7,981 bases of DNA from Candidatus Nealsoniibacteriota bacterium (GTDB taxonomy: Bacteria; Patescibacteriota; Minisyncoccia; Minisyncoccales; MHMH01). This document shows, piece after piece, positions 5,558 to 7,981 of the stretch; position 1 is the first letter of the stretch; each line of letters begins with the position of its first letter. The notes under the pieces are model-generated. The model did not search any database. It saw only the letters and a list, made by a program, of their open reading frames with translations, and was not told the DNA's origin. Location: the NCBI GenBank assembly GCA_030700195.1, contig JAUYKD010000029.1, positions 1 through 7,981 on the forward strand, read 5' to 3'. The position numbers and the translations under genes were made by a program.

Positions 5558-5593
5558 CTTAAAGGTCGAGAATTAAATAGAATATATAGTAAT

Positions 5594-5890
5594 ATGGTGA
5601 AATTTAATCGAACACAAAAATTTACAGAGGCTAAGATTGAAGAGGTGCCCGAAAATAAGGCCATAGTGTATAAGATAAAAAATTCAGCTGGTAAAAATTT
5701 ATATACTGGTATTGCAGGTCGTAGTAGGGCTCAAGATAGGTTGTGGGAACACAAAGAACTTAAAAGAGAAAAGATTCCTGGCGGGACCCGATTTCAATTT
5801 GCCCAGGTAAAAAATAAGGACCGTGCGGAACAAATTGAAAAACAAATAATAAAGAAAGAACAGCCAAAATTCAACGAGCAGAATAAATAA
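5594..5890 (+). CDS. GIY-YIG-like nuclease domain protein
   Basis: This 98-aa protein has the layout of a minimal GIY-YIG domain. The first motif is degenerate (AIVYKI, 23-28) and the second is YTG (37-39). Both are followed by GRSR with Arg43/Arg45, DRLWEHKE (48-55), a Glu in AEQIEKQII (probably Glu82), and PKFN with Asn94. The usual family has Tyr, Arg, His, Glu and Asn at these places, so catalysis is plausible, but the GIY glycine is replaced by Ala. Members cut or nick DNA in repair, restriction and homing. It is the first gene of a three-gene operon that diverges from the LexA-methyltransferase gene. The next gene overlaps its stop codon by one base (TAATG). No strong ribosome binding site precedes its ATG. 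Its role could be as a second nuclease of the modification cluster, or in repair; this is inference from position. Confidence 0.75.
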   Translation: MVKFNRTQKFTEAKIEEVPENKAIVYKIKNSAGKNLYTGIAGRSRAQDRLWEHKELKREKIPGGTRFQFAQVKNKDRAEQIEKQIIKKEQPKFNEQNK

Positions 5891-6042
5891 TGAACGATAA
5901 AAGGGTGTGCCCAAGAAAGAAAAATAAAGAATTAATAGAGAAAGCGGCTGAGAGGTTCGCCGAGATTTTTATAAAGCAGATTGAATGGAATAAGAAGAAT
6001 TTAAAAAATAATAAATATGAACAACGAACAATTTACTCTTAA
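5890..6042 (+). CDS. 50-aa hypothetical protein, translationally coupled
   Basis: The ATG at 5890-5892 shares its A with the TAA stop of the GIY-YIG gene (TAATG), a classic re-initiation arrangement. The frame runs 50 codons and overlaps the start of the next gene by 26 bp. The product is basic at the N-terminus (MNDKRVCPRKKNKE) and then a probable amphipathic helix (LIEKAAERFAEIFIKQIEW). No known family was recognised. Short helical proteins of this kind are frequent in Patescibacteria, but that is general knowledge and not a match. Support comes from the coupling, from the packing of the operon without gaps and from the helical pattern. It could be an adaptor or an antidote for a neighbouring nuclease; nothing in the sequence proves this. 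Confidence 0.55.
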   Translation: MNDKRVCPRKKNKELIEKAAERFAEIFIKQIEWNKKNLKNNKYEQRTIYS

Positions 6043-7258
6043 TATTACTGATAAAGAAATTATAGGACTACTTTCTGCTTACGCACCCGATAAGCGTGAA
6101 GTAATTACGTTGAAAGCATTAAGAATAGGGTTAATAGCTCTCAAAGACATAGAAAGCGTTGGGAACATTGATTATGTAGAGAAAGAATTCCAAAAATTTA
6201 AAAGCGATCTTGATAAAGAATTCGTGACCCTTAAAGAAAGCTTTTCTAAGATATTACAAGAAACAGACGATTTAATTAAAGAGAAGTTAAAAAACAATTT
6301 TGACCCAGAGACGGGAATTATGTCGCGAGTAATGGATCAATACCTCGGGGAAGGTGGAACGCTGGCAGATTTGTTTGACGAACAAAACAATACGAGCGCT
6401 GTTTCTAAAATAAAAACAATTCTTTCGGAATATTTTGATGAAGATGCCTCGACCGTAGTCCGCCTGTTAGATCCAAATAATCCAAAAAGTCCATTAAGTT
6501 CTTTTAAAAAAGACATTATGGATAGATTGGTTGCCATAGAAAAAGAAATTACGGCAAAAGATTCTGCTCAAGCAGCGGCAAAGGCGGAAGCAAAAAAGGG
6601 TACACAAAAAGGATTTGAATATGAAGAATTGGTATTTATGGAGGTTGAGAAAATCGCTCATGTATTGGGCGACACATGCTTGCCAACGGGTAAAGAAATC
6701 GGACAAGTGCTTAATAGTAAACTGGGCGATACTGTTGTTACTTTAAATTCTTCAGAGACTGGTGGAGCAACTTTAAAAATAGTTTTTGAAGCAAAGGATA
6801 AGGAAATGTATTTGTCAACTTTATTGGATGAGCTTGAAGGTGCTCAAAAAAATCGTGGTGCAGGAGCAGCAATCGGCGTAGTAAGCGGGAAAGACACATT
6901 AAAAGATGTAAGAGAGGCTATTGGAGTATTTCGAGACTATCCCAACAAAAGAGCCATTTGCGTTTTAGACAAAGAAATCATCGATCCTATTGCTCTTGAA
7001 GTAGCCTATAAATTAGCTCGAACAAAATTGCTTCTTGGATTGCAAACAAAAGAAATGAAATCTGAATCAATAGATATTGCAACGATAAATATTCTTATAG
7101 ATGAAATCAAGAATAATCTCAGTGAATTTACCACCATCAAAAGTACTCTTACAAAAGCAACTGGGACAATTAGCAATGCTCAAACACAAATTGACGCAAT
7201 GAAGGCTGATTTAGTAAGCAAATTAGATGATCTGTCTGAAAAAGCTACGCCTAAATAG
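6017..7258 (+). CDS. Coiled-coil protein with candidate restriction-endonuclease-like core (DUF2130/RmuC-like)
   Basis: The 413-aa protein has a helical, charged N-terminal half (about 1-190, with probable coiled coils at 55-95 and 165-195) and an Ala/Lys-rich hinge (183-197). A compact domain follows, opening with KGFEYEE (198-204), then LGDTVV with Asp238, then IVFEAKDKE with Glu258 and Lys260. The order Glu, Asp, Glu-X-Lys after a KGxxxE helix matches DUF2130 and RmuC-type proteins, whose cores are restriction-endonuclease-like. The spacing was judged by eye. The C-terminal 60 or so residues are again helical (about 350-405). No membrane segment or signal peptide is visible, so it should act in the cytoplasm. 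It is the last gene of the operon and overlaps the 50-aa gene by 26 bp. Activity is unproven; a structural role on DNA is the alternative. Confidence 0.65.
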   Translation: MNNEQFTLNITDKEIIGLLSAYAPDKREVITLKALRIGLIALKDIESVGNIDYVEKEFQKFKSDLDKEFVTLKESFSKILQETDDLIKEKLKNNFDPETGIMSRVMDQYLGEGGTLADLFDEQNNTSAVSKIKTILSEYFDEDASTVVRLLDPNNPKSPLSSFKKDIMDRLVAIEKEITAKDSAQAAAKAEAKKGTQKGFEYEELVFMEVEKIAHVLGDTCLPTGKEIGQVLNSKLGDTVVTLNSSETGGATLKIVFEAKDKEMYLSTLLDELEGAQKNRGAGAAIGVVSGKDTLKDVREAIGVFRDYPNKRAICVLDKEIIDPIALEVAYKLARTKLLLGLQTKEMKSESIDIATINILIDEIKNNLSEFTTIKSTLTKATGTISNAQTQIDAMKADLVSKLDDLSEKATPK

Positions 7259-7498
7259 TGTCTCATTTGTCTCATTTTCGGAACAAAAGACCAAAAACTA
7301 AGATACCTCAAAAATACCAAAACGGTACACTTCATTGTCCCAAGTGGGACACCCCTATTCTGCGTCCCATTTGTCCCATTTTAGCTTCAAAACACCCGAC
7401 CGAGACGGGTAAACGGAACACGCTCAAAAGCCCCTAAAACCTCCTTAAAACCCCGGTTCTAGACCGGGGCACACAGCCAACTTTGATATAACAAAACA
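7259..7498. other. 240-bp non-coding region with tandem 9-mers and three hairpins
   Basis: No open frame is supported here. It begins right after the stop codon with GTCTCATTT in tandem (7260-7277). A near copy, GTCCCATTT in tandem, lies at 7364-7381. Between them, TGTCCC/GGGACA forms a hairpin with loop AAGT (7336-7351). Two more follow: ACCCG/CGGGT (7394-7410) and CCCCGGT/ACCGGGG with loop TCTAG (7451-7469). None has a good T-tract on the plus strand; on the minus strand the last is followed by TTTTAAGG and would make a terminator there. No minus-strand gene precedes it, so the function is unclear. Confidence 0.5.
7484..7492 (+). promoter_or_regulatory. Extended -10 promoter, probable leaderless start of the Nudix gene
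   Basis: TGATATAAC matches an extended -10 (TGnTATAAT with one change). Only six bases separate it from the ATG at 7499, so transcription would begin at or next to the start codon. No Shine-Dalgarno is present, which agrees with a leaderless mRNA. No -35 is seen, as is usual for extended -10 promoters. Confidence 0.5.
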
Positions 7499-7948
7499 AT
7501 GGATAAAAACAATTTTCAAAAAGCCGTAAAAGCTTTAATTTTTTCCCAAGGCAAATATCTCATTCTTTTTAAAAGTACAATAGAAACTTCGCCTATGACA
7601 TGGGATTTTCCTGGAGGTCAAGTTGAAGTCGGCGAAAGCTTAGTTGAGGCTTTACAAAGAGAAGTTAAAGAGGAGACAGGTATTGATGTGATTGTTTCGT
7701 CTGCTTGGCCGGTTAAAAAGTGGACTTTTGAAAAAGACGGTGTTCATACTGACGGCACCGATTTTTTCTGCATTATTCCTAATAGGCTTAAGATAAAATT
7801 AAGCCATGAGCATAGTGATTTTAGATGGCTTACCGAAAATAAAATAATAAAGGATAAAAAAATACCTTCTTGGTTGAAAGACACCGTCAGGTTGGCAAGC
7901 AAGAATATGTCTAATCGAAACGCACCATCAATGAAAATTTTAAGCTAA
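7499..7948 (+). CDS. Nudix hydrolase
   Basis: This 149-aa protein carries a perfect Nudix box at 40-62: Gly40, Glu46, then REVKEETGI from Arg54, fitting GX5EX7REUXEEXGU. The glutamates of that box bind the metal that drives hydrolysis of a nucleoside diphosphate linked to another group. The length and the preceding WDFPGGQVE strand are normal for small MutT/ADP-ribose-type Nudix enzymes. The substrate cannot be assigned. Some family members clear oxidised nucleotides, which would suit a neighbourhood with damage response genes, but that is only context. It lies 240 bp after the previous operon and has its own promoter candidate, so it is probably transcribed separately. The ATG is the only sensible start. 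Confidence 0.93.
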   Translation: MDKNNFQKAVKALIFSQGKYLILFKSTIETSPMTWDFPGGQVEVGESLVEALQREVKEETGIDVIVSSAWPVKKWTFEKDGVHTDGTDFFCIIPNRLKIKLSHEHSDFRWLTENKIIKDKKIPSWLKDTVRLASKNMSNRNAPSMKILS

Positions 7949-7967
7949 ACTGCCGGCCAAACCAGAG

Positions 7968-7973
7968 TTGACA
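7968..7973 (+). promoter_or_regulatory. TTGACA at window edge, possible -35 of the next unit
   Basis: TTGACA lies in the short spacer after the Nudix stop codon. The surrounding AGTTGACACC (7966-7975) is identical to the minus strand at 5549-5540. A -10 would fall outside the window, so this cannot be confirmed. Confidence 0.25.
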
Positions 7974-7981
7974 CCATTTTT

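Noticed and set aside
5699..5914. Minus-strand hydrophobic open frame of 71 codons
   Set aside because: It lies wholly opposite the GIY-YIG gene and arises from its Lys-rich AT-biased codons; no ribosome binding site or family match.
7259..7498. CRISPR array
   Set aside because: The repeats are only 9 bp, paired in tandem and without regular spacers; no cas gene is present.

Overview
The window looks like an accessory island from an uncultivated, low-G+C bacterium, most likely a member of the Patescibacteria (Candidate Phyla Radiation). This rests on the style of the diversity-generating retroelement (DGR), the Avd-type four-helix-bundle remnant and the serine recombinase, and on compact, AT-rich genes. 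It is an inference without database support. The standard genetic code fits: UGA ends the methyltransferase gene.

Left part (1-1834): a DGR. The C-terminus of a target protein carries a 137-bp variable repeat (VR, 102-238). A template repeat (TR, 592-728) aligns without gaps. The two differ at 15 positions, and all 15 are adenines in the TR, which is the signature of adenine-specific mutagenic retrohoming. A reverse transcriptase with a YADD motif follows on the plus strand. Between TR and RT, on the minus strand, lies the C-terminal part of an Avd-like gene. The RT and avd homologies are both cut off at their 5' ends at the same place (about 970-980), head to head. The retroelement therefore appears to have been active recently and is now broken by a deletion, unless the junction is an assembly artefact.

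Middle (1835-3305): a large serine recombinase on the minus strand, with a bidirectional terminator behind it and an inverted repeat across its start codon. It marks the region as mobile.

Right part (3306-5483 and 5594-7258): a restriction-modification-like cluster with an unusual regulator. A PD-(D/E)XK nuclease converges on, and overlaps by 21 bp, a gene encoding a complete LexA repressor fused to an adenine-type DNA methyltransferase. The LexA half keeps the winged helix, the Ala-Gly cleavage site and the Ser/Lys dyad. The promoter of this gene contains a GTTC-N7-GTTC direct repeat that exactly fills the 17-bp spacer between its -35 and -10. The same site lies just downstream of a divergent promoter for a plus-strand operon: a GIY-YIG-like protein, a 50-aa protein coupled by a TAATG overlap, and a 413-aa coiled-coil protein with a candidate nuclease core. 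The inferred model is a DNA-damage-responsive modification and nuclease module in which the methyltransferase is its own LexA repressor.

Right end (7259-7981): a 240-bp non-coding stretch with tandem 9-mers and three hairpins, a Nudix hydrolase gene that is probably translated from a leaderless mRNA, and a TTGACA at the window edge that may start the next transcription unit.
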